From NCBI GenBank assembly GCA_036642795.1, contig JAVXTH010000003.1:47773-111772 (forward strand): a DNA stretch of 64,000 bases, in the 5' to 3' direction. Of this stretch, positions 16,321 through 23,838 are shown piece by piece. The notes under the pieces are model-generated. The model was given only the letters and a program-made list of their open reading frames with translations. It was not told the DNA's origin and ran no database searches. Each line of letters starts with the position of its first letter. The stretch's first letter is position 1. The position numbers and the translations under genes are program-made. The stretch is from JAVXTH01 sp036642795. Lineage in GTDB: Bacteria; Bacillota_I; Bacilli_A; Erysipelotrichales; Erysipelotrichaceae.

Positions 16321-17560
16321 GACGATTTTCATATAATTTAATGATTTGATTGCATGCATCTTCAAGTGTGCCATCATTATGAATCATTTCATGCGCACTT
16401 TTTAGATAGCTTGGATGACGTTGGTGATACATCGTCAGGATGGCTTGACGATCTTTTGATAAAGGGCGGGAAGGATCAATTAATAATTTGCTTGGTTCGC
16501 GCTTAATATAAATAAGAAGTCCATTTTGTTTTAAATGAAATACATTATTCGCATCTTTAATGATACCGCCACCTGTGGCAATAACTAAATTGTTTTCTTT
16601 ACTTAATCTTTCGCAAACGTTACATTCAATTTTGCGAAAAGCGACTTCACCAAATTGTTCAAAATAATCTTTGATGCTCATATGAATTTCTTTGATTATT
16701 TCCTCATCCGTATCAACAAAAGTTTTATTTAATAAAGCGGCACATTGTTTCCCAATCGTTGTTTTACCACAAGAAGGCATCCCGATGAGAACAATATTAC
16801 TTTTTGATTTTAATGTTTGATGATAGATTTCATCGATTCTTTGAATTGCTAATGTTTGATTGAGAAAAAACTCCGCAGCATAAAAGCCTTGAGCAACTAA
16901 CATTTCTAAACCACCAATGGCATCCATTCCTTGATCAATCGCTGCTTGAACAAGGGTTGTACGTAATGGATTATATATAATATCGATGACATGTTCACAT
17001 TGATGAAAGAAACTTAAATCAATCACTTGTTCTTGATTGTTTGGATACATGCCTACCGGCGATGTATTAATGATAAGCTGAGCATCTGGATGCTTATCAT
17101 ATAATTCTTCATACGTGATTGTTTCATCACTTAGATGCTGTTTAACACATAATAATTGACCGACATTTAAATGTTTACAAGCGGCTTTTACTGCTTGGGC
17201 AGCTCCACCATTTCCTAAGACAACCACTTTTTTATGTTCAATTATTATATTGTGTTTATCAAGCAAATAGATAAAACCAAGATAATCACTATTATGACCA
17301 ATTAATCTTCCTTGATCATTCACAATTGTATTAACAGCACCAATTGCTTTAGCTTGTTCATCGATTTCATCTAAATAAGGAAGAACCGCTTGCTTATAGG
17401 GAATGGTAACATTGATTGCTTTAAAGTCTTTATGAATCATGAAGGCTTTAAATGCTTCTTGATTTAAAGCTAATAATTCATAATCATAATCTGCTAGTTG
17501 TTGATGTATTTGTTTTGAAAAACTATGACCAAGTTTTTCACCGATTAATCCATATTCCAT
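16313..17560 (-). CDS. aroEK: Bifunctional shikimate dehydrogenase-shikimate kinase fusion
   Basis: A single 415-residue chain with two complete enzymes. Residues 1 to about 248 are shikimate dehydrogenase: GLIGEKLGHSFSKQIH, catalytic K56 in VTIPYK and D92 in GHNSD, the NADP motif VLGNGGAAQAV, and the C-terminal GLEMLVAQG. Residues about 252-415 are shikimate kinase: P-loop G260-MPSCGKTT, D283/D285 in FVDTDEEI, R309 in FRKIE, and GGG at 330-332. There is no stop or frameshift between them. ATG 17560 is preferred to the 17587 start because AAAGGAAGG lies eight bases before it. The fusion would channel dehydroshikimate to shikimate 3-phosphate. Confidence 0.93.
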   Translation of the reverse strand: MEYGLIGEKLGHSFSKQIHQQLADYDYELLALNQEAFKAFMIHKDFKAINVTIPYKQAVLPYLDEIDEQAKAIGAVNTIVNDQGRLIGHNSDYLGFIYLLDKHNIIIEHKKVVVLGNGGAAQAVKAACKHLNVGQLLCVKQHLSDETITYEELYDKHPDAQLIINTSPVGMYPNNQEQVIDLSFFHQCEHVIDIIYNPLRTTLVQAAIDQGMDAIGGLEMLVAQGFYAAEFFLNQTLAIQRIDEIYHQTLKSKSNIVLIGMPSCGKTTIGKQCAALLNKTFVDTDEEIIKEIHMSIKDYFEQFGEVAFRKIECNVCERLSKENNLVIATGGGIIKDANNVFHLKQNGLLIYIKREPSKLLIDPSRPLSKDRQAILTMYHQRHPSYLKSAHEMIHNDGTLEDACNQIIKLYENRQI

Positions 17561-17596
17561 TATGTTTACCTTCCTTTCATTTATCATTTTAAAATA

Positions 17597-18145
17597 CTAT
17601 TTCTTAAAAAACAATTTTATTTCCACAAAAAGCGTTAACATTTGATGATAGAATTCAATTAAATAATCTTTAATTCCAACTGCTTCCTTTGTTCCTACTA
17701 ATGCATAAGGATGATTATAACGCTTAATAAAATAATGAGCTCTTCTTAAATGTAAGCTGGATGATAGGTATAGAATGCTATCTTCCACTTTCACCAATTG
17801 ATTACTAAATTTAATATTTTCATATGTATTTCTAGCTTTTGTTTCCTTTTTAATGCATTCATTTGGTAGAAAACAAGCTAAATAATGAACCATTGTTTCT
17901 GCTTCAACATACTTATTTTGAACGGCACCACCACTGACAATCACTTTTGTTATTACATGCGTTTGATAATAATGGATGGCAAGATCACAACGTTGTTTTT
18001 GAATCATCGATAAACTACCATCTGGATTAGTCGGTGATCCTAGAATGACACCAATATAAGGGCTCTTATTTAATTTGCGATTTCCTTTTGGAAAACATAA
18101 ACACCAAAGCACGAGCAAGGTGAGAAAGATTATAAGGATGAACAT
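17597..18145 (-). CDS. YdcF/SanA-like DUF218 protein, membrane-anchored
   Basis: A 182-residue protein. An N-terminal hydrophobic helix (about residues 2-18) is followed by a DUF218 domain with VILGSPTNPDG (about 33-43), IVSGGAVQNKYVEAETM (about 68-84) and KARNTYENIKFSNQLV (about 101-116), the three blocks shared by ElyC, SanA and YdcF. Members are linked to envelope integrity or bind S-adenosylmethionine; the reaction is unknown. It overlaps the end of tmcAL by 16 bases and precedes aroE-aroK by about 36 bases, so the three minus-strand genes probably form one transcript. Confidence 0.8.
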   Translation of the reverse strand: MFILIIFLTLLVLWCLCFPKGNRKLNKSPYIGVILGSPTNPDGSLSMIQKQRCDLAIHYYQTHVITKVIVSGGAVQNKYVEAETMVHYLACFLPNECIKKETKARNTYENIKFSNQLVKVEDSILYLSSSLHLRRAHYFIKRYNHPYALVGTKEAVGIKDYLIEFYHQMLTLFVEIKLFFKK

Positions 18146-19239
18146 GGTACAAAGATGGGAGACTGTAATTCACCATCTAACATCGCTTTTTTTTCTTGAG
18201 CATTTAAAGGATAGGAATAACACATGCATGCCTTTAATTCAATATCACGCCAAGGTTGTGGAATCTGATTAAAGCGGGAAGCAATCGTAATATTTTTTTT
18301 ACATTCATTCAAATAAGCTTGTCCTTTTTTATTGTAAGCAAGGATCCGTAAATAAGGACAACTTGTAAGTGAATCAATTCTTTCTTTGGTAGTTCCCATC
18401 ATTAAATGAATTAAGGTACGACGAATGCGAGAAGTGCTATAACGTTTGGTTGTACAAGCGTTTAAGAATTCATCAAAATCCATATATTTTCTAGCTTGTT
18501 TGATTAATAAAGATTCGATTCCTTCATCCATTAAAAAATAAGTTTTAAGTTCATCGACGGAAGTCGTAAATAAAATGTGTTGAATAAGAGGATAATAATT
18601 TTTTAATTGAAAGGTGGTATTTAAAGCTTCCATATCACAATAATCATCAATGCTTTGATCATGATAAATGGCCTGGCGAATGGCAGTTGCACTGGCATAA
18701 GTAGAGTCGAGTTTTTTATCATGATAGGCATTGGTACGTTTAATACTATGAACGTTAATGGAAGAATTCTTTAAAGCACGAATATAATTCAAACCTAAAA
18801 TATCATTCGGGTTCATAACTCCATAAATTAGCTCATAAGCTTTGTTTGCGGAAATCCCATCTTTTTGTAAGTCTTTAAATTGAATGCTATCAATATTGGC
18901 AAGTTTTTTAAGCGTTTCAATATCATTGATTTCACTACCAAATACAAGATCTTGAATGCCCGCTTGTTTTAAAATATCACAGGCTCCTTGCGCAAAGTAT
19001 TCTGCACTTTGAACGCAATAGGGAAAGGGAAGCTCAAAAACAATATCACAACCATTTTGAACTGCCATTTTTGCGCGTTGCCATTTATCCACAATAGCAG
19101 GTTCACCACGTTGGACAAAATTACCACTCATCACACAGATTAAAAGATCAGGATTGGTAAGTTCTCGGCATTTTTTTAAGTGATAAGAATGACCATGATG
19201 AAAGGGATTATATTCAGCGATAACACCAGTAATTTTCAT
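18130..19239 (-). CDS. tmcAL: tRNA(Met) cytidine acetate ligase TmcAL
   Basis: A 369-residue protein of the YlbM family. In Bacillus subtilis TmcAL forms N4-acetylcytidine at the elongator tRNA-Met wobble base from acetate and ATP. The nucleotidyltransferase HxGH motif is in GVIAEYNPFHHGHSYHLKK (residues 5-23), followed by MSGNFVQRGEPAIVDKW (about 38-54) and the VFELPFPYCVQSAEYFAQGA block (about 68-87). All are hallmark stretches of the family. The first gene of the minus-strand cluster; a GAGGTT-type SD precedes the ATG. Confidence 0.93.
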   Translation of the reverse strand: MKITGVIAEYNPFHHGHSYHLKKCRELTNPDLLICVMSGNFVQRGEPAIVDKWQRAKMAVQNGCDIVFELPFPYCVQSAEYFAQGACDILKQAGIQDLVFGSEINDIETLKKLANIDSIQFKDLQKDGISANKAYELIYGVMNPNDILGLNYIRALKNSSINVHSIKRTNAYHDKKLDSTYASATAIRQAIYHDQSIDDYCDMEALNTTFQLKNYYPLIQHILFTTSVDELKTYFLMDEGIESLLIKQARKYMDFDEFLNACTTKRYSTSRIRRTLIHLMMGTTKERIDSLTSCPYLRILAYNKKGQAYLNECKKNITIASRFNQIPQPWRDIELKACMCYSYPLNAQEKKAMLDGELQSPIFVPCSSL

Positions 19240-19371
19240 AATTTTAACCTCAGTAAAATAACTATATCATAAATATTGAAAAAAAAGATAATCAGTTATC
19301 GTATTTACATAAATTTTAATGTTTTTACAGGCTAATAATGTTATGATGGAAGAAATAAGGAGGGTTTTTAT

Positions 19372-20286
19372 ATGAAATATTTAAAAATAACTTCAAAACA
19401 AGATGAATTAGAATTAGGGGTTACGATCATCGAACCAAAAGGTAAACCGATTGCGATTATTCAATTGGTTCATGGAATGGCGGAACATCGTCAGCGTTAT
19501 GAATCGTTTATGGAAGAATTATCCCAAGCTGGCTTTATCTGTGTGATTCATGATCATCGAGGCCATGGTGATAGCATCAAAGAGGAAGAGGATTATGGTT
19601 ATTTTTATGAAGATGGGGTAAATTCAACAATTGAAGATGTTCATCAAATTAGTGAATATATAAAATATCTCTATCCTAATTTACCTTTAATTCTATTTGG
19701 CCACAGTATGGGCTCTTTGGTCGTGCGTCTTTATGCGAAAAAATATGATGATGAATTAGCCGGTTTAATTGTTTGTGGCTCACCAAGTGAAAATAAAGCA
19801 ATCCCAGCCGCTAAATTATTAGTTAAGTTCATGTTGATCTTTCATAATGATCATTATCGAAGTAAGTTTATTCAAAAAATTGGCTTTGGTGCTTATAATC
19901 GTAACATTCATCAACCAGCGAGTGGCAATGCATGGCTTTGCAGCTTAGAAGATGTTGTTGATGAATATGATAAAGATCAAGGTTGTGGTTATATCTTTAC
20001 TTTAAATGGCTTTGAGACCTTATTCACGATGATGCATGAAACTTATAGTGAAAATAATTGGCAAGTAAAAAAACCAGATTTACCAATTTTATTCATCAGT
20101 GGGGAAGAAGATCCTTGTGCCGAAAGTAAACAAGCATTTGAAAAAGCAGTTGCTTTTATGAAGAAAGTCGGTTATCGACAAGTTGACTTCAAAATGTATC
20201 CTAAGATGCGTCATGAAATATTAAAGGAAGCAAACAAAGAAGTTGTTTATCAAGATGTAATTCATTGGATTAAAAAATCAATTTAA
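19372..20286 (+). CDS. Alpha/beta hydrolase, monoacylglycerol lipase-like
   Basis: A 304-residue serine hydrolase with the Hydrolase_4 (lysophospholipase) pattern: QLVHGMAEHRQRY (oxyanion region, about residues 31-43), HDHRGHGDS (about 60-68), nucleophile elbow GHSMGS with Ser112, the acidic residue in SGEEDPC near 240 and the catalytic His in MRHEIL near 283. The HGM and RGHGxS motifs resemble monoglyceride lipases. No signal peptide is present, so it is cytosolic. A strong AAGGAGGG SD precedes the ATG. It is flanked by unrelated housekeeping genes and is probably monocistronic. Confidence 0.85.
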   Translation: MKYLKITSKQDELELGVTIIEPKGKPIAIIQLVHGMAEHRQRYESFMEELSQAGFICVIHDHRGHGDSIKEEEDYGYFYEDGVNSTIEDVHQISEYIKYLYPNLPLILFGHSMGSLVVRLYAKKYDDELAGLIVCGSPSENKAIPAAKLLVKFMLIFHNDHYRSKFIQKIGFGAYNRNIHQPASGNAWLCSLEDVVDEYDKDQGCGYIFTLNGFETLFTMMHETYSENNWQVKKPDLPILFISGEEDPCAESKQAFEKAVAFMKKVGYRQVDFKMYPKMRHEILKEANKEVVYQDVIHWIKKSI

Positions 20287-20367
20287 GTAAAATAGAACGA
20301 TGAAAACCCAAAAAACTTCATTTATTAATAAAAAGAAAAGTAATTATCGATTTAATTTCTATATTTA

Positions 20368-20396
20368 TTGACTTTATCAGGCTCTTTCTTTATAAT
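20368..20396 (+). promoter_or_regulatory. Promoter of yceD-rpmF
   Basis: TTGACT (20368-20373), 17 bases, TATAAT (20391-20396): near consensus, as expected for a ribosomal-protein operon. Confidence 0.75.
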
Positions 20397-20425
20397 AGGT
20401 ACGTGTTGACAATGAGGTGAGTCTT

Positions 20426-20938
20426 TTGAAATGGTCGAAAAGCGAATTACTTACAAGCCCGCAAGGATGCATAACTTTTGATGATACGATTACATTCAAA
20501 GAAGCTGCATTCGAGAGGATCGATCGAATTAGAGGATTACGTGATGTCAATGTATCCGGAGCGTTGCGCTATGAATCATTCGATGAACGAGTGGATGTAA
20601 ATCTACATATTGAAGGTGTAATGATTGTTCCATGTTCGATTACATTAGAAGATGTGGAGGTACCATTCTCTACAGATAGTGATGAAGTCTTTACGTTTCT
20701 TAAAAATAAGAAAAATGAAGATATGCATGAATGTAAGGGAGATGTCATTGAGTTACTACCGGTTATCTTTCAGTTGATTCTTATGGAAGTACCGCTGAAA
20801 GTAGTAAAACCAGGACTTAAGGAATATCCTAAAGGAAATGGCTGGGAAGTTGTCAAAGAGGAACGTTATCATAAAGAAAAACGTGATGAAATTGATCCTC
20901 GCCTGGCAAAATTAAAAGATTTTAAAATTGAAGAATAA
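20426..20938 (+). CDS. yceD: YceD family protein (DUF177)
   Basis: A 170-residue DUF177 protein, the family encoded immediately upstream of rpmF in nearly all bacteria and implicated in 23S rRNA accumulation. Visible family features are the RDVNVSGALRYES strand-turn (about 40-52), CSITLEDVEVPFSTDSDEVF (about 72-91), the LLPVIFQLILMEVPLKVVKP stretch (about 112-131) and the C-terminal DPRLAKLKDF that is almost invariant. TTG at 20426 is the likely start since GAGGTGAG lies seven bases upstream; GTG at 20417 would be inside that SD. It is co-transcribed with rpmF. Confidence 0.88.
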   Translation: MKWSKSELLTSPQGCITFDDTITFKEAAFERIDRIRGLRDVNVSGALRYESFDERVDVNLHIEGVMIVPCSITLEDVEVPFSTDSDEVFTFLKNKKNEDMHECKGDVIELLPVIFQLILMEVPLKVVKPGLKEYPKGNGWEVVKEERYHKEKRDEIDPRLAKLKDFKIEE

Positions 20939-20953
20939 GCAGGAGGTGCAAAC

Positions 20954-21124
20954 ATGGCTGTACAACAAAGACGTAATTCAAAAACAAGAAAAGCAAAACG
21001 TAGAACGCACTATAAATTAGCAGTACCTACACTAGGTAAGTGTCCGGTATGTGGAGAATACAAATTATCCCATAGAATGTGTGAATGCGGAAGCTACAAC
21101 GGCGAAACAATCGTAGCAAAGTAA
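20954..21124 (+). CDS. rpmF: 50S ribosomal protein L32
   Basis: A 56-residue ORF beginning MAVQQRRNSKTRKAKRRTH, which is L32. It carries a four-cysteine zinc ribbon (CPVCGEY and MCECGSY), so this is the zinc-binding form. It has a perfect AGGAGG SD eight bases upstream and directly follows yceD. A Rho-independent terminator comes right after the stop. It is small and easily missed. Confidence 0.96.
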   Translation: MAVQQRRNSKTRKAKRRTHYKLAVPTLGKCPVCGEYKLSHRMCECGSYNGETIVAK

Positions 21125-21130
21125 AAAGCG

Positions 21131-21157
21131 AAAAAGAGTTCACGTAACTCTTTTTTT
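21131..21157 (+). terminator. Terminator of rpmF
   Basis: AAAGAGTT-CACGT-AACTCTTT followed by a T run. Confidence 0.8.
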
Positions 21158-21178
21158 GCACTTGAAAGGAAAAACAAG

Positions 21179-22492
21179 ATGCGAACGACATTTATTATTG
21201 TTATAACAAAATGTATTCGAACAATATTAACACTATTTCACCGGGGCGGTTCTTTACCCGGATTTATTGCGTTAAGACTTCAAAAAGATTTCTTAAAGCA
21301 TATACATTATCCAAACATTGTTATTATGGTAACTGGAACAAATGGGAAAACAACGACGAGTAATATGATTTATGAAACGTTTGAAAAAACAAATATGAAA
21401 GTGATCGGTAATCGTCGTGGCGATAATATGAAAGCTGGCATTGCATCTTTGGTAATTGGAGCGGTTGACTTACATAAAAACATTCAAAGCGATGTTATGG
21501 TAATTGAAGTTGATGAACTTAATGTTCCTAAAGTTATAAAAGAAGTAGAACCAACGGTTTTCGTTGTTCATAATTTTTTCCGTGATCAATTAGATCGAGC
21601 AGGAGAAATGGAACGCGTATTAAGAAAAATTATGGCAGTTTTGCCTGACTATACGGGAACGCTTGTTTTAAATGGCGATGATCCCAATGTCGTGCGACTT
21701 GGCGATCATGCACCACTTGCGAAGAAGGTTTATGTAGGGGTTGGGGAAAACAGCGAATCCTTAAAAGTGAGCAACGATGCGAGTGAAGGTAAATTTTGTT
21801 ATAAATGCAATGAAAAACTTGCTTATCACTATTATCAATATTCACATATTGGTAAGTTCTATTGCCCTAATCATGATTTTGGTGATATTGAATTAGATTT
21901 AGAAGCTACCGATATTGATTTTGAACTAGGTCGTTTTAAAGTAAAGGATAATTCCTATAAGATGCCGCAAAATGCATTATTTTCTATTTATAACTGTATG
22001 AGTGTATTAGGCGTATGTAAAGCACTTGATTTAGATGAACAATATGCACGTGATACCTTTGAAACATTTGCGTTAAATGATGGAAGAAATGAATCGTTTC
22101 AATTAGGTAATCGTACCTGTGTTTTAAATTTAATAAAGAATCCTACTGGGGCAAATGAAACAATGAAGTACATTCAAAGAGATCAAGATACAAAAGACAT
22201 TTTAATTATTTTAAATGATAATGATCAAGATGGTAGTGATGTATCTTGGATTTGGGATGCTCATTTTGAAATCATTACAACCGCAAATGTTGCTCATATT
22301 ATATGCAGTGGAAAACGTGCTTATGATATGGCATTAAGATTAAAGTATGAGAATTATCAAGGTGTTTTAAGTGTTTATGAGGATTGTAGTGAAGCGATTG
22401 ATGCTTTAAAGGAATATAGCTTACATGCTTATGTTGTGGCAACCTATACGGCTTTACAGCCGGTTAGAGCACTCTTAAGGAGGAAGCAATAA
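21179..22492 (+). CDS. murT: Lipid II isoglutaminyl synthase, MurT subunit
   Basis: A 437-residue Mur-ligase-like protein. MurT with GatD amidates the D-glutamate of lipid II to D-isoglutamine. The P-loop VTGTNGKTTT is at residues 51-60, the Mur middle-domain NFFRDQLDRAGEM and NGDDPNV follow, and a MurT-specific zinc ribbon (FCYKCNEKL then FYCPNHDF) is inserted at about 199-226. The C-terminal Mur domain has NPTGANETM. It starts 20 bases after the rpmF terminator and its stop overlaps the gatD ATG (TAATG), so the two subunits are coupled. Confidence 0.94.
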   Translation: MRTTFIIVITKCIRTILTLFHRGGSLPGFIALRLQKDFLKHIHYPNIVIMVTGTNGKTTTSNMIYETFEKTNMKVIGNRRGDNMKAGIASLVIGAVDLHKNIQSDVMVIEVDELNVPKVIKEVEPTVFVVHNFFRDQLDRAGEMERVLRKIMAVLPDYTGTLVLNGDDPNVVRLGDHAPLAKKVYVGVGENSESLKVSNDASEGKFCYKCNEKLAYHYYQYSHIGKFYCPNHDFGDIELDLEATDIDFELGRFKVKDNSYKMPQNALFSIYNCMSVLGVCKALDLDEQYARDTFETFALNDGRNESFQLGNRTCVLNLIKNPTGANETMKYIQRDQDTKDILIILNDNDQDGSDVSWIWDAHFEIITTANVAHIICSGKRAYDMALRLKYENYQGVLSVYEDCSEAIDALKEYSLHAYVVATYTALQPVRALLRRKQ

Positions 22493-23223
22493 TGGAATGT
22501 CGAATAATATGGATGTATCATGATGTTATGGATTTATATGGAGATCGTGGCAATATTCAAGTTTTGAAATATCGCGGGAAAGCTAGAAATATTGATGTTG
22601 TTGTTGATACTTGTGGCATTGATGAAATAAAAGATTTATCAACCTATGATATTATCTTTATTGGGGGTGGAGCAGATCGAGAGCAAGGTTTGCTTTATCA
22701 AGATTTATTAGCGAGAAAAGATAACATTAAAAAAGCAATTGATGAAGGAAGTTTTGTTTTATTGATTTGTGGAGGTTATCAATTCTTCGGTAAGTATTAT
22801 ATCGATGGCGATGGCAACAAAATGGAAGGCTTAGCGCTCTTTGATTATTATAGTGAAGCGCCAAGTCAACAAAAACGCTGTATTGGAAATATTGCCGTAG
22901 AAGCAGATATTGATGGTGAGAAAATTCAAATCGTTGGCTTTGAAAATCATGGTGGTCAAACGATGAATGTGAAAACTCCATTTGCGAAAGTTTTAAAGGG
23001 GCATGGAAATACCTTCCAAGGCGAGTATGAAGGCTTCTATAATGGACAGGTCTTAGGAACTTATATGCATGGGCCTCTGTTACCTAAAAATCCAGCTGTT
23101 GCTGACCTGATTTTAAGAAAAGGGTTGCATAAACGCTATGGTGAAGTTTTGCTTGAACAATTAGATGATTCACTAGAAGCAAAAGCAAGAGAAGTTATGA
23201 TGAAGCGTTTGGGTATCGAATAA
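22492..23223 (+). CDS. gatD: Lipid II isoglutaminyl synthase, GatD glutaminase subunit
   Basis: A 243-residue class I glutamine amidotransferase of the CobB/CobQ-like type that supplies ammonia to MurT. The nucleophile is C93 in LLICGGYQFFG, the catalytic His is near 189 in TYMHGPLLPKNP. The N-terminal LYGDRGNIQVLKYR (about 15-28) is a GatD signature. No amidoligase domain is fused. One-base overlap with murT fixes the start and implies stoichiometric translation. Confidence 0.94.
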   Translation: MECRIIWMYHDVMDLYGDRGNIQVLKYRGKARNIDVVVDTCGIDEIKDLSTYDIIFIGGGADREQGLLYQDLLARKDNIKKAIDEGSFVLLICGGYQFFGKYYIDGDGNKMEGLALFDYYSEAPSQQKRCIGNIAVEADIDGEKIQIVGFENHGGQTMNVKTPFAKVLKGHGNTFQGEYEGFYNGQVLGTYMHGPLLPKNPAVADLILRKGLHKRYGEVLLEQLDDSLEAKAREVMMKRLGIE

Positions 23224-23255
23224 ACAGACCATAAGTATAAAAAATCAAAAAAGCC

Positions 23256-23284
23256 TTGAATTAAACCTGTATTTTTGATATATT
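23256..23284 (+). promoter_or_regulatory. Promoter of the rimP-nusA-infB operon
   Basis: TTGAAT (23256-23261), 17 bases, TATATT (23279-23284). Confidence 0.6.
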
Positions 23285-23300
23285 ATATCTATACTTTAAG

Positions 23301-23326
23301 CAAGGAGTGGGTGATGCCCACTCCTT
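23301..23326 (+). promoter_or_regulatory. 5' leader hairpin of rimP
   Basis: AAGGAGTGGG and CCCACTCCTT form a perfect 10-bp stem with a TGATG loop, just after the predicted transcription start and before the rimP SD. There is no T run, so it is not a terminator. Similar GAGTGGG/CCCACTC hairpins precede rimP in other Bacillota. Possible roles are 5'-end stabilisation or protein-mediated control of this operon. Confidence 0.6.
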
Positions 23327-23350
23327 CATTACGTATAAAAGGAGTAAAAT

Positions 23351-23821
23351 ATGGATCAATTAACAAAAATTGAAGATCTAGCAAAAGAAATTCTAGCCAC
23401 TCATGAACTTCAGTTGTATGAAGTTTCATGGAATCAAGAGAACAATATGCGTATTTTAAGAATTGCGATTATGAAGTCGGATGGAACGATGGATATTGAT
23501 GTTTGTGCGAGTATGTCTGAGGCAATCTCATTAAAACTGGATGAAGCTGATTTCATTACAGGCGAATATTACTTAGAAGTATGTTCACCAGGTGCGGAAC
23601 GTGAATTGCGAAGTCTTGAGGATATCAAAGGCGCTATCGGCGAATATGTTTATATTAAGCTGAAAAATGTTATGGCGAAAGGTTTATTTGAAGTATATGG
23701 AACACTTTCTAACATCGAAAATGATATGGCGATGATCGAATATATGGAAAAGGCAGTACATAAAAAAGTAATGATTGAATTGGATAATATATCCCTAATC
23801 CGCTTAGCGGTTAAATTCTAA
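23351..23821 (+). CDS. rimP: Ribosome maturation factor RimP
   Basis: A 156-residue protein of normal RimP length, needed for 30S maturation. Family blocks are LYEVSWNQENNMRILRIAIMKSDGTMDIDVCASMSEAIS (about 22-60) and YYLEVCSPGAERELRSLEDIKGAIGEYVYIKL (about 75-107), the second containing the SPG...R/L signature of the domain junction. It is the first gene of the conserved operon and is followed 17 bases later by nusA with an AAGGAAAGG SD. Confidence 0.93.
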   Translation: MDQLTKIEDLAKEILATHELQLYEVSWNQENNMRILRIAIMKSDGTMDIDVCASMSEAISLKLDEADFITGEYYLEVCSPGAERELRSLEDIKGAIGEYVYIKLKNVMAKGLFEVYGTLSNIENDMAMIEYMEKAVHKKVMIELDNISLIRLAVKF

Positions 23822-23838
23822 GGAAAGGAAAAACCAAA

